Source: Wenyingzhuangia sp.
GTDB taxonomy: Bacteria; Bacteroidota; Bacteroidia; Flavobacteriales; Flavobacteriaceae
NCBI GenBank assembly: GCA_020628175.1
Contig: JAHDFK010000008.1
Span: 1 to 64,000 of the forward strand
Length of the DNA: 64,000 nucleotides
Reading direction: 5' to 3'
In this document: positions 9,488 to 18,006 of the stretch, one piece after another
Layout: each line of letters opens with the position of its first letter
Numbering within the stretch: the stretch's first letter is position 1
The notes under the pieces: model-generated
Told to the model about the DNA's origin: nothing
What the model saw: only the letters and a program-made list of their open reading frames with translations
Database searches by the model: none
Position numbers and translations under genes: made by a program

Positions 9488-10288
9488 TTAGAGCATATAT
9501 TTTTCTATCACCTCGGCAACACCATCATTGTTGTTGGATGCTACAATGATATCTGCCTTGTCTTTTAATTCTGGTGTTACATTGGCTACCCAAGCACCTA
9601 AGCCAGCAAATTCTACCATTGTTAAATCGTTACCTGCATTACCAACAGCAATAGTTTCGCTTTGTTTTATGTGTAATTTAGCTATTAATTTACTTAACGT
9701 GGCAGCTTTGTCTATACCCTGAGGCATTACTTCTAAGAAAAAAGGTTTAGAGGTAGCAATACTTAAGTCTGGCCTTTGTTTTTTTAACAAAGTTTCTACT
9801 GTTTTTAGGTAATTCGGCTCTTCTAGTAATAAGCATTTTACACAGTTTTTGGTTATTACAGATTTTAAATCGTCTACTTTTACATAGGGCATTCCTGTAA
9901 GACTTTTTTCTACATCTATGAATTCAGAGTTTTTAGTACCAATAATACTTCCGTTTTCATAAGTAATAAAAGCTGTGTTGTTGGCTTCGCTAAAATCGTA
10001 AATTTCATGTAAATCTGTTACCGCTAACGATTGTTCAAAAATGCAATTTCCACTTTGCATTTCAATAATCTGTCCTCCGTTAAAGGATATGATGTAAGAG
10101 TTGTATTTGTCTAATTCTAGTTCTTTTGCAAAGCTAAGCATGGCATCTGTAGGTCTACCAGAAGCTAGTACAACATATTTTCCGTTTTCTTGTGCTTGTT
10201 TAATTGCTTTTTTATTTCTTTCAGATATGGTATGATCGTCGGTAAGTAACGTATCGTCCATGTCTAATACAATCATTTTGTAATTCAT
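9488..10288 (-). CDS. HAD superfamily sugar-phosphate phosphatase, Cof type
   Basis: A cytoplasmic Mg-dependent phosphatase of the Cof/YidA group (HAD class IIB), which acts on sugar phosphates, flavin nucleotides or PLP. The 266 residues include motif I LDMDDTLL, motif II LASGRP, and motif IV GNAGNDLTMV near the C-terminus; the cap domain lies between. The exact substrate cannot be read from sequence. It is preceded by a promoter-like box 21 nt from its start, so it is probably transcribed separately from the lipoprotein gene behind it. Confidence 0.9.
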   Translation of the reverse strand: MNYKMIVLDMDDTLLTDDHTISERNKKAIKQAQENGKYVVLASGRPTDAMLSFAKELELDKYNSYIISFNGGQIIEMQSGNCIFEQSLAVTDLHEIYDFSEANNTAFITYENGSIIGTKNSEFIDVEKSLTGMPYVKVDDLKSVITKNCVKCLLLEEPNYLKTVETLLKKQRPDLSIATSKPFFLEVMPQGIDKAATLSKLIAKLHIKQSETIAVGNAGNDLTMVEFAGLGAWVANVTPELKDKADIIVASNNNDGVAEVIEKYML

Positions 10289-10308
10289 GTTGTTGGTATT
10301 TGTTGTGG

Positions 10309-10316
10309 CAAATTTA
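10309..10316 (-). promoter_or_regulatory. -7 box of the Cof-type phosphatase gene
   Basis: On the minus strand this is TAAATTTG, matching TAnnTTTG, and it lies 21 nt before the ATG at 10288. It touches the 3' end of the upstream lipoprotein gene. No good -33 TTTG is seen. Confidence 0.4.
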
Positions 10317-10317
10317 C

Positions 10318-11481
10318 CTAGAATTTTAAACCTGTAAGTTGTTTTGTTAGTCGATTTTTAATGTCGTTACCCGCGTCTAGAATCATTTGTTCGTTTGTAG
10401 GGAAATTTACTTGTTGTAGACCTAACATATTTAAATATCGGTTCGTTAAGGCTCTTCGGTCTCCAGTTTGAGTAGCATAAACGTGCTCAAACACAAAATT
10501 ACTTCTATAAGGCTGCGTGGTTATAATTTGCTGCGTATTATTGTCTTTAACAATTGCGTTTGCTAAAATAGTACATTCTTTAAATTGTGTAAATTGGTGT
10601 ACATTACTTTTAACAGTTACATAATCATCTACTTTAATAACTCTCCCTTCTTTATCCCTTTTCACATTTCCGTTTTTGTCTAACAGCTTTTTCTTACCAT
10701 TAATAACTTCTTTTTCTTGTAAAATATGTACCTGATTCATTTGCTCTGGGCTTATGTAAATACGGTCGAAAGATAGATTTAGGGTATAATCATACTTAAT
10801 ATGTGGTAATTTGTTTGTGTGATGTACTGTCCAGTAATTGTTAAGTCTTTGTTGATCTATGTTGAGTAAGTTGTTTCGGAGTCTTCTAGGTATAATATAT
10901 TCTGTGTTGTTTTGTAAAGACACGAATACATAATCTGTTCCTTTTTCTCGAGAGCTGTTTAGTAACACAGGTACATCTTTATAATTGGGATTGATGTTTT
11001 GAATGTAACTAAAATCCTCATGTGCCTCTTTTGCAAGTTGTTTGTTGTTGGTGTTGAGTTTATTAGTAGCTTTTGCGTATAAATATTCCGATAATTTATT
11101 TCTAGAGCTTAAAATTTCCTGTGTGTAGTTTTCTGTCTTAAACGTATACCCTTCTATAGGTAACAAAGGTTGTATTTTGGCTTGTCGTTTTTCTAAATTT
11201 ATATAAGTCTCATATAAATTTTCTAAACCTTCTGGGTTTGCGTCAGCTTTTAAAAAAGCAATGCTTTTATGATCTCTTTCTACAGCTTTTTTATAAGATT
11301 GAGAAAGTAGTTTGTGGTATTTAGAGGTTTTTCTACCCGTTCTGTTTTTTTGTAAATACGCTATAGAGTTATTTATAGCAGCGTCATAATTCCCAGACGA
11401 AAGGTGTTTGTGCGTGTTTTTTAAATTGCTACAACTTACAATGAAAGCAAAAGTTAAAAAGTAAAATATTTTTTTGATCAT
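10318..11481 (-). CDS. Conserved lipoprotein, function unknown
   Basis: A 387-residue protein with a lipoprotein signal peptide (lipobox around FIVSC, Cys17), so it is likely attached to the periplasmic face of the inner or outer membrane. The first third is helical and resembles TPR-like repeats (HLSSGNYDAAINNSIAYL and nearby). The rest is rich in beta-prone segments. I recognise no catalytic motif. It is flanked by separate genes and is downstream of the T9SS protein's terminator, so it appears monocistronic. Confidence 0.75.
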   Translation of the reverse strand: MIKKIFYFLTFAFIVSCSNLKNTHKHLSSGNYDAAINNSIAYLQKNRTGRKTSKYHKLLSQSYKKAVERDHKSIAFLKADANPEGLENLYETYINLEKRQAKIQPLLPIEGYTFKTENYTQEILSSRNKLSEYLYAKATNKLNTNNKQLAKEAHEDFSYIQNINPNYKDVPVLLNSSREKGTDYVFVSLQNNTEYIIPRRLRNNLLNIDQQRLNNYWTVHHTNKLPHIKYDYTLNLSFDRIYISPEQMNQVHILQEKEVINGKKKLLDKNGNVKRDKEGRVIKVDDYVTVKSNVHQFTQFKECTILANAIVKDNNTQQIITTQPYRSNFVFEHVYATQTGDRRALTNRYLNMLGLQQVNFPTNEQMILDAGNDIKNRLTKQLTGLKF

Positions 11482-11615
11482 ACAACTATCTTTTTGTTTA
11501 CCTATAATTCAATTTACATGCCAGAGTTATTGATGTATTTTAAATTTGGATGTATAGAGCTATGAAAATTAGTTTAAACATATTTTCATAGATGAATTTG
11601 AGCAATAAAGGTAAT

Positions 11616-11648
11616 AAAAAGGCAATTGTAATTACAATTGCCTTTTTT
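11616..11648. terminator. Intrinsic terminator
   Basis: A perfect palindrome: AAAAAGGCAATTGTAA and its mirror complement, ending in a T-run in both directions. It lies just after the stop of the T9SS cargo gene on the minus strand. Confidence 0.8.
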
Positions 11649-11668
11649 AAATAGTGTTTTTAAGAAGA

Positions 11669-12445
11669 TTAGTTCTTAATGATTTTTATGGTTTTAGATT
11701 GCTTATTAGGATGAGAAATCTGTAAGAAATAGACACCATTGCTTAGATTTTGAACATTGATGGTTTGTTGTTTTGAAACAGCTTTTTGGCTGTATAATTT
11801 TTGTCCTGTTAAACTATATAGACTTAAAGAAGCATTAGCCTGCTCTAAACTTACCTCTATAAAGCTAGTAGAAGGGTTTGGGTAGGCGCTAACATTAATA
11901 ACTTTGTTAATTGTGTTAGAAGATAGGGTAGATGCGTTTTCTTCTCCAAAAGTAGGAGTCGCTCCAAAATAATCACTAGCAGTATCTCCAGTTCCATCAA
12001 ATTGGATACTTTGGTTTTCGTCAACGGCAGTTATTGCGTTTCCAGCAGTCCATGTTCCAGCTGCAATTCCTACAGAAGCTCTAGTGTGTCCAGTATTTGT
12101 CCATTCTACATAATCAACAATAGCGGTAGAGTTACCAAAATCCGCACTCGTATAAATTCCTAATTCGTCATTGTTACCTAAAGAGTGTCCAGATATTACT
12201 AAAAGACCACCTGCAGGTATTGTTTTAGTACCAGAAACTACTGTTAAATCATCAATTTTATTATAAACAGGAAAAGAACATGTCCAGTAATCAGAAACAT
12301 CTACAGCTGTGTTTCCAGTGTTTTTAAGCTCTATCATATCAGTACCCTCGTACTGAATTTCGTTTATAACTATTTGAGAATGCATTTCGTAGCTCATAAA
12401 ACCAGCGATTGCAAATAATACGGTGTGTAATTTTTTTTTCATCAT
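11669..12445 (-). CDS. Secreted lamin-tail domain protein with T9SS C-terminal sorting domain
   Basis: A 258-residue exported protein. A signal peptide (MMKKKLHTVLFAIAG...) is followed by a lamin-tail-like domain opening with IVINEIQYEGTDMIELKN. The last 75 residues form a Por-type sorting domain: AYPNPS, LYSLTGQKL, LSNGVYFLQI and a basic end (KTIKIIKN). Such domains direct proteins across the outer membrane by the type IX secretion system, with cleavage and surface attachment or release. I start it at the double ATG at 12442/12445, because the upstream alternative at 12481 precedes the signal peptide with non-hydrophobic residues. The ligand or role of the lamin-tail domain is unknown. Confidence 0.88.
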   Translation of the reverse strand: MMKKKLHTVLFAIAGFMSYEMHSQIVINEIQYEGTDMIELKNTGNTAVDVSDYWTCSFPVYNKIDDLTVVSGTKTIPAGGLLVISGHSLGNNDELGIYTSADFGNSTAIVDYVEWTNTGHTRASVGIAAGTWTAGNAITAVDENQSIQFDGTGDTASDYFGATPTFGEENASTLSSNTINKVINVSAYPNPSTSFIEVSLEQANASLSLYSLTGQKLYSQKAVSKQQTINVQNLSNGVYFLQISHPNKQSKTIKIIKN

Positions 12446-12619
12446 TTTAAAAATATTTAAATTGGTTTGATTTACTTGCAAAGTAACAACGAACTCTTTG
12501 TTTGTGGACTAATAATGTAGGTGAGAGGGAAAATAGAACGATGAAAAAGAGAAAAAAGGGTTCAAAAGGAAAATTAAGTAGCTGTTTAGAAAATATATAA
12601 AGTATATATTCTCGTTTGT

Positions 12620-12654
12620 TTTGATAGCGCTTGAATAAATATTTTGTATTTTTG
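12620..12654 (+). promoter_or_regulatory. glyA promoter
   Basis: TATTTTTG at 12647-12654 matches TAnnTTTG, and TTTG at 12620-12623 lies 23 bp upstream, the upper end of the usual spacing. The start codon of glyA follows 34 nt after the box. Confidence 0.6.
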
Positions 12655-12688
12655 CAATTCATTTTTCAACCTCAAAAACATCTAGAAT

Positions 12689-13963
12689 ATGAAACGTGAT
12701 CAAATCATATTTGATTTAATTCAAGACGAAAAAGAAAGACAATTAAAAGGAATTGAATTAATTGCTTCTGAAAATTTTGTTAGTGAACAAGTAATGGAAG
12801 CGCAAGGTTCTGTGTTAACAAATAAATATGCTGAAGGATATCCTGGTAAAAGATATTACGGAGGTTGTGAAGTTGTTGATGTTGTTGAACAATTGGCAAT
12901 TGATAGAGCTAAAGAATTGTACGGTGCTGCATATGTAAATGTACAACCACACTCTGGGTCGCAAGCAAATGCAGCTGTTTATTTTGCAGTATTGCAACCA
13001 GGAGATAAAATTTTAGGATTTGATTTATCGCATGGAGGTCACTTAACACATGGTTCTCCTGTAAATTTTTCTGGAAAAATATACAAAGCAGCGCACTATG
13101 GTGTAGATAAAGAAACAGAAGTTTTAAATTACGATTCTATTTTAGAAATCGCAAAAGCAGAAAAACCTCAAATTATTGTAGCTGGAGCATCATCATACTC
13201 TAGAGATATTGATTTTGCTAAGTTTAGAGAAATTGCAGATGAGGTAGGTGCTTATTTGTTAGCAGATATTTCTCATCCATCTGGGATGATTGCAAAAGGT
13301 ATTTTAAACGATCCAATGCCACACTGTCATTTTGTTACAACTACAACTCACAAGACTTTAAGAGGTCCTAGAGGAGGAATGATAATGATGGGAGAAGACT
13401 TTGAAAATCGTGATGGTATTACTTTAAAGAATGGAAGTTTAAAGAAAATGTCTGCGATGTTAAATAGTGCTGTATTCCCTGGAATGCAAGGTGGGCCTTT
13501 AGAGCATGTTATTGCTGCAAAAGCAATTGCTTTAGGAGAAGCTTTAACAGACGAATACTTACATTACCAAGTTCAGGTAAAAAAGAATGCTGCTAGATTG
13601 GCTAAAGAATTGGTAGCTAAAGATTATAAAATTATTTCTGGAGGTACAGATAACCACTGTATGTTGATAGATTTACGTAATAAAGATTTGTCTGGTAAAG
13701 ATGCTGAGCAAGCTTTAGTAAAAGCAGATATTACAGTAAACAAAAACATGGTGCCTTACGATACACGTTCTCCATTTGTAACATCAGGTATTCGTTTAGG
13801 GGCTTCTGCTGTAACAACTCGTGGTTTAAAAGAAGATGATATGGTTGTAGTAGCTAACTTTATTGATGAGGTTATTACAAACTTCGAAAATGAAGAATTG
13901 TTAGAATCTGTTGCTAAAAAAGTAAATGAATTTATGCAAGATAGACCGTTATTTCAATGGTAG
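12689..13963 (+). CDS. glyA: Serine hydroxymethyltransferase
   Basis: A PLP enzyme that interconverts serine and glycine with tetrahydrofolate, the main source of one-carbon units. The 424-residue length is typical. The PLP-binding lysine lies in [21 protein letters not shown] and [11 protein letters not shown] are also characteristic. It is monocistronic: it has its own promoter and is followed 21 nt after the stop by a strong hairpin. serB, which makes the serine substrate, lies about 5 kb away in the same window. Confidence 0.97.
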   Translation: MKRDQIIFDLIQDEKERQLKGIELIASENFVSEQVMEAQGSVLTNKYAEGYPGKRYYGGCEVVDVVEQLAIDRAKELYGAAYVNVQPHSGSQANAAVYFAVLQPGDKILGFDLSHGGHLTHGSPVNFSGKIYKAAHYGVDKETEVLNYDSILEIAKAEKPQIIVAGASSYSRDIDFAKFREIADEVGAYLLADISHPSGMIAKGILNDPMPHCHFVTTTTHKTLRGPRGGMIMMGEDFENRDGITLKNGSLKKMSAMLNSAVFPGMQGGPLEHVIAAKAIALGEALTDEYLHYQVQVKKNAARLAKELVAKDYKIISGGTDNHCMLIDLRNKDLSGKDAEQALVKADITVNKNMVPYDTRSPFVTSGIRLGASAVTTRGLKEDDMVVVANFIDEVITNFENEELLESVAKKVNEFMQDRPLFQW

Positions 13964-13984
13964 TATCTTACTAAAATAAAAACT

Positions 13985-14015
13985 AAAAAGAGCCGCTGTA
14001 TAGCGGCTCTTTTTT
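13985..14015. terminator. Bidirectional terminator of glyA and the small-peptide genes
   Basis: AAAAAGAGCCGCT, a 4-nt loop and the complementary arm ending in a T-run. It ends glyA and, read from the other side, overlaps the stop codon of the first small peptide gene. Confidence 0.85.
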
Positions 14016-14178
14016 ATTTAGGTTTAATAGTTTCTATTTTTTGTTGATGGTAAAGTTTACCAGTGTCTTTAGTGTAATCCGTATCTTGAAAAATTCCGCA
14101 AGATGTATTGGCTCTTACCAATGATTTGTTATTGTGAAGCTTAGACAAAGCTGCAATATCTTTTGTTAAGTATTTCAT
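14014..14178 (-). CDS. Small peptide A (54 aa), paralogue of the next gene
   Basis: A 54-codon reading frame starting MKYLTKDIAALSKLHNNKSL. Over the first 20 residues it is identical at ten positions to the 50-residue peptide encoded just upstream on the same strand (shared pattern MKYL-K-I----K----KSL). The remainder is hydrophilic, with no signal peptide or membrane segment; it has a single Cys27 and ends in KIETIKPK. A promoter-like TAAGTTTG lies 41 nt before the start. The paired arrangement is the main evidence that it is a gene. The function is unknown. Confidence 0.55.
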   Translation of the reverse strand: MKYLTKDIAALSKLHNNKSLVRANTSCGIFQDTDYTKDTGKLYHQQKIETIKPK

Positions 14179-14218
14179 AAGCTATGTTTTATCAAAAGTT
14201 TGGTCGGTTTTAATGTTA

Positions 14219-14226
14219 CAAACTTA
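14219..14226 (-). promoter_or_regulatory. -7 box upstream of small peptide A
   Basis: Minus-strand TAAGTTTG fits TAnnTTTG. A TTTG lies 27 bp further upstream, longer than the usual spacing, so this is a partial match only. Confidence 0.35.
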
Positions 14227-14266
14227 CATATTTTAAATTTTACTATACTATTACAAAGTGTTGCGA

Positions 14267-14419
14267 TTAATTGCTGTGGCTACTCTGAATATAATCATCT
14301 AAACTTGAAGCGTTGTTTTCATAACTACGAAAATGAGTAGAGGTTTTAGAATTGTTGATTAATGATTTGGTGCTTAGTGTTTTTCCAATTTCCTCAATGT
14401 TTTTGTTTAAATACTTCAT
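14267..14419 (-). CDS. Small peptide B (50 aa), paralogue of peptide A
   Basis: A 50-codon reading frame starting MKYLNKNIEEIGKTLSTKSL, clearly related to peptide A in its first 20 residues and diverging afterwards into a Ser/Asn-rich tail (NNASSLDDYIQSSHSN). This conserved-head, variable-tail pattern resembles precursor peptides in general, but no double-glycine, no cysteine and no maturation or export gene lies nearby. It has no signal peptide. Function unknown. Confidence 0.52.
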   Translation of the reverse strand: MKYLNKNIEEIGKTLSTKSLINNSKTSTHFRSYENNASSLDDYIQSSHSN

Positions 14420-14535
14420 GACTTTAAGTTTTAAATGTTATTATTTCATATAGTAAAATTAGAGTATTGATGCGGTAATGAGACTGATATATAGCAGGTT
14501 TAAACACCTTTTTTCGTACATGTTTTTAAACATGG

Positions 14536-16566
14536 CTACTGCGGTTTCGTAGTTGTTGTTAAGCTATCTTTAATTATTACGCCGTTAAGAGTTCCTTGAA
14601 TACTGATGTGGTTCTGCCCTTTGACCAATTGTATGTTTTTAAAAAGAACAGTGTTTGAAGTGTTTTTTATAGTTTTAATTTTACGGTCATTTATGTACAG
14701 TGTTATCTTAGAAAGATTGGTGAAAACTTTTATTTCGTTGATTTCTCCATTATTTTGATGCATTCTTTTATTACTAATGTGTAACGTAGGTTTTTTAGAC
14801 CAATTAGCCTTATAGAAATAGAAAGCATCTTTTTTTGTAGACCGGTCAAAGGTTACTAACCCTTTATGATTAAGGTTTGGAGTTCCCCCTCGATTCCATC
14901 CTGCAACTGAAAAGTCGAACATGTTCCATATGAATGAACTCCATATAAAAGGACGATCTTTTAGAATATTCCAAGTGATTTCATGGTATTTGGTTTGCTC
15001 TGGTTCTGGGAAATAATTACCACTTGGTTTCTCTAGCTTTGTGATGTCTTGTTGAAAAATATTCCCTCCAATACCATACTCACTAATACCTACAGGGCGT
15101 TCGGGGTATTTTTGATGATAATCGTCTAACCATTTCCCCATATCAGGATATTCCCCATAATACCAGCCATAGTATTTGTTCCAAGCTTGAAGGTCTGAAA
15201 TGTTTCCCATATTCGATTCCATGCCACGGTCACTTGCAGAAGTTGTTAAGCGTGTTGGGTCTAATAGATGTGCTAAATCGTTTAATTCTTTAGTAAGTAT
15301 CACACATGCTTCTTCTGGGCTATCATATGCTCTAACTTCATTCCATAGTCCCCAAACATAAATACTTGGATGATTATAATTTTGTAAAATCAATTCTTTC
15401 AACTGTTGTTTTGCATTTTCCCCTTCTCGACCACTATAATCATGAACAAATGGAATTTCAGCCCAAACTAATAATCCTTTTTCATCGGCTAATTGATAAG
15501 TTAAATCTGAGTGTTGATAATGAGAAAGTCTAACTGCTGTGGCTCCAATTTCTTCTACCATGTTCATGTCTTTTTGATGATACTGAGCAGTTAAAGAGGG
15601 ACCAACTTGTTTCCATTCTTGGTGCATACAAACACCGTAAAGTCTATAAGGTTCATTATTTAAGACAAATCCATTATTTGGGTCAACGATAAATGACTTT
15701 AACCCAAAAGATTGTTCTATAAGGTCTGTTGAGTTTCCGTTGGATACACTAATTTCGGCAGTATATAAATAAGGATTTGTTTTAGCTTGCCAATAGTGCG
15801 GGGTAGGTATAGAGATATTGGTAACTATAACAGTATCCTTAGAAAATCCGGTAAGTTTAAGTTTTTTATTGTTTACTGTTTTTCCTGTTTTATCTTTTAA
15901 ATTAAGAAGTAGTATTGTTGGAGTTTTTTTTATTGAAGAAAGGTGTGTTCTAACTTCAATATTTGCATTTGAAGTATTGTGTTCCTTTAAAGTGATAAAA
16001 GCACCAGATGATCCAAAATAATCAGGTTTTATATTGGTATTTTCTGTTGCAAATAATTGTACAGGTCTATAGATACCTCCATAGTGATTGAATAATTTAT
16101 CATTAACAGGAATACGTTTAAAGTTAGGTTCGTTAGTAACTTTTACGACAATATTATTTTCTAACCCTATTTTTGTATGTTCAGTGATTTCAACACAAAA
16201 AGCGGCATATCCACCTATATGTTTTTCTACACGTTTGTTATTTACGTAAATCTCAGCTTCCTGTCCAACCCCTTCAAATCTTAGATAGATTCGTTTCCCT
16301 TTCATGGATTCAGAAATTTTTTGAGTAGTACGATACCAGGCTACTCCTCGGTAATATCCAACATCATTAATGGCATCCATAGAATAAGTGTGCGGTATGC
16401 TTACTGATTCCCAATTAGAGTCATTGAATGTACTACTCTGCGCATTGTAGATAATTCCTTTTTTGAATTTCCATTCGAGTAAATCTAATGATTCACGATG
16501 TTTTAATAAAGGATGTTGCGCAACAATACTTGTTGTGTATAAAACGAAAAAAATAAGATATTTCAT
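14536..16566 (-). CDS. Glycoside hydrolase family 2 (beta-galactosidase-like), exported
   Basis: A 676-residue exo-glycosidase with a signal peptide (MKYLIFFVLYTTSIVAQ). Domain order is GH2 jelly-roll (about 25-175), immunoglobulin-like (about 180-290) and TIM barrel (about 295-590), then a short C-terminal beta domain. The acid/base is Glu410 in WGLWNE and the nucleophile Glu496 in ISEYG. GH2 includes beta-galactosidases, glucuronidases and mannosidases, so substrate is inferred from context: it follows the GH117 gene by 6 nt. In agar breakdown a GH117 enzyme removes terminal anhydrogalactose and a beta-galactosidase then removes the exposed D-galactose. Location is probably periplasmic. Confidence 0.88.
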   Translation of the reverse strand: MKYLIFFVLYTTSIVAQHPLLKHRESLDLLEWKFKKGIIYNAQSSTFNDSNWESVSIPHTYSMDAINDVGYYRGVAWYRTTQKISESMKGKRIYLRFEGVGQEAEIYVNNKRVEKHIGGYAAFCVEITEHTKIGLENNIVVKVTNEPNFKRIPVNDKLFNHYGGIYRPVQLFATENTNIKPDYFGSSGAFITLKEHNTSNANIEVRTHLSSIKKTPTILLLNLKDKTGKTVNNKKLKLTGFSKDTVIVTNISIPTPHYWQAKTNPYLYTAEISVSNGNSTDLIEQSFGLKSFIVDPNNGFVLNNEPYRLYGVCMHQEWKQVGPSLTAQYHQKDMNMVEEIGATAVRLSHYQHSDLTYQLADEKGLLVWAEIPFVHDYSGREGENAKQQLKELILQNYNHPSIYVWGLWNEVRAYDSPEEACVILTKELNDLAHLLDPTRLTTSASDRGMESNMGNISDLQAWNKYYGWYYGEYPDMGKWLDDYHQKYPERPVGISEYGIGGNIFQQDITKLEKPSGNYFPEPEQTKYHEITWNILKDRPFIWSSFIWNMFDFSVAGWNRGGTPNLNHKGLVTFDRSTKKDAFYFYKANWSKKPTLHISNKRMHQNNGEINEIKVFTNLSKITLYINDRKIKTIKNTSNTVLFKNIQLVKGQNHISIQGTLNGVIIKDSLTTTTKPQ

Positions 16567-16572
16567 CTTTAG

Positions 16573-17868
16573 CTATTTGGTAGAATTAAAATTGCGTTCT
16601 TCTATTCTCTTTCGTTGTTCAGCGCTAAGGCCTTGTCTGAAATACCAATCATTAGGCAATAAAATATTAGATTGTTTTAAACTAGGATCATTTACTTTTT
16701 GACTCAAATCACAATCAAAACGTCCTAATTTTGTATACATTTTATTCCAGTTGTTCCCAGCATTTATAAAGTGAGAAAGCCCCCATGTAATTCCATCCCC
16801 ATCATGATCATCATCAAATGCATCGGGAGAGTATACACCAGCTGCAGTTGGTAATAATTGAGTTACGGAAGCAATTTCAAAATTTACCCAATCTTTTGCA
16901 TATTGAATGGTGTAATGTTCAATACCATCAGTGTTTACAATTGCAGCAACGCCTTCTTTAAAAGGAAAGATAATAGTTTCATGTCCTGAATTCATGATTG
17001 GGTTTAACTCATGCTTTACAAATGGCCCTTCAGGTTTGTCAGCTACAGCAACTCCCCAAGTATCCCAAAATTTACGATTTTCATCTCGTTTATCCATTCC
17101 AGATTTATAATAGATATAAATTTTCCCATTATGAACTAAAGGGTTTGGGTCATGGATGACTCTATAATCCCATTCATCTTCACTCCCGAAAGGAATAACT
17201 ACATTATCTAAAGGAGTCCATGGGCCGTCAGGAGAATCAGCCCAAGACATGGCTACAGGACAAATATCATAGGCATCCCTTTTCTTGTTGTATTTACCAC
17301 TTGGAGCATCAAAAGCTTGATAATAGAGGTAGTATTTATTTTTAAATTTTAAGATATCAGCAGTAGCAACAGAACGCCATCCGGGTTTTGGTTTAGGAGG
17401 TCTAGGAACAGCAACTCCTTGTTCTTCCCAAACAAATCCGTTTTTACTGGTTGCATACCAAATTTCTGCTAAATCCCAGTCTTGAGAAGGGATTACATCC
17501 GTAGCGCCTTTAAAACCTTTGGGTTCAGTGGGAGTCTCTCGATGGGTATACCACACATAATATTTTCCGTTTTCTTTAATAATTTTAGAAGGATCTCTTC
17601 TAGATATAGTTCCATCCCCATTGTGATAATCAAATCCTTTTAATTCTGTGTACTTAAAATTTGTGTACAATTCATTATCCAAAAGTCTAGGAGCTTCGTA
17701 ATTTTCAAAACTTCTTTTAATTGCACTACTTAAAGGTTTGTTAGGGTCTAAATCTTTTAAGTAAAGAGGGAATGTCTTTTGAACACTTTTATCAATTGTG
17801 TTTTTGGGTATTGTTTTGGCACATGATATTAATAATAAACAAAATGCAGATAGTAAAAAACGATTCAT
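16573..17868 (-). CDS. GH117-type alpha-1,3-(3,6-anhydro)-L-galactosidase, lipoprotein
   Basis: A 431-residue lipoprotein (lipobox LLISC, Cys16) with the five-bladed beta-propeller sequence pattern of GH117: RRDPSKII with Asp92, GKYYVWYT, EIWYATSKNG, WADSPDGPW, VIHDPNP with Asp240, VADKPEGPF and NSGHE with His296. These three residues match the order and spacing of the catalytic Asp, Asp and His of characterised GH117 enzymes, which release 3,6-anhydro-L-galactose from the non-reducing end of neoagaro-oligosaccharides. GH117 contains clades without assigned activity, so the exact linkage is inference. It is first in a two-gene unit with the GH2 and divergent from a regulator. Confidence 0.82.
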   Translation of the reverse strand: MNRFLLSAFCLLLISCAKTIPKNTIDKSVQKTFPLYLKDLDPNKPLSSAIKRSFENYEAPRLLDNELYTNFKYTELKGFDYHNGDGTISRRDPSKIIKENGKYYVWYTHRETPTEPKGFKGATDVIPSQDWDLAEIWYATSKNGFVWEEQGVAVPRPPKPKPGWRSVATADILKFKNKYYLYYQAFDAPSGKYNKKRDAYDICPVAMSWADSPDGPWTPLDNVVIPFGSEDEWDYRVIHDPNPLVHNGKIYIYYKSGMDKRDENRKFWDTWGVAVADKPEGPFVKHELNPIMNSGHETIIFPFKEGVAAIVNTDGIEHYTIQYAKDWVNFEIASVTQLLPTAAGVYSPDAFDDDHDGDGITWGLSHFINAGNNWNKMYTKLGRFDCDLSQKVNDPSLKQSNILLPNDWYFRQGLSAEQRKRIEERNFNSTK

Positions 17869-17941
17869 ATAAAGAGATTAGTAATAGTGAATGTAAGTAA
17901 AGTGTATTACAATAATACTTAAATACTCGGTTTTAATTAAG

Positions 17942-17978
17942 TTTAACGTATCTTTAACGGTAGTCATAACGGTTAAAG
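17942..17978. promoter_or_regulatory. Candidate operator between GH117 gene and regulator
   Basis: TTTAACG occurs at 17942-17948 and again at 17953-17959, 11 bp apart, about one helical turn. The second copy also forms an inverted repeat, CTTTAAC (17952-17958) with GTTAAAG (17972-17978). No canonical TAnnTTTG box is found for either divergent gene, in keeping with regulated promoters. Binding by the adjacent regulator is inference. Confidence 0.4.
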
Positions 17979-18006
17979 TTGTTTTTATTATTGATTTTAT
18001 CAGCAA

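Noticed and set aside
12447..12662. Minus-strand 71-codon frame upstream of the T9SS cargo gene
   Set aside because: Phe/Leu-rich low-complexity translation of an AT-rich intergenic region that includes the glyA promoter; no family features.
14519..14534. Inverted repeat CATGTTT/AAACATG after the GH2 stop codon
   Set aside because: A weak 7-bp stem with no immediate T-run on the minus strand; too little to call a terminator.
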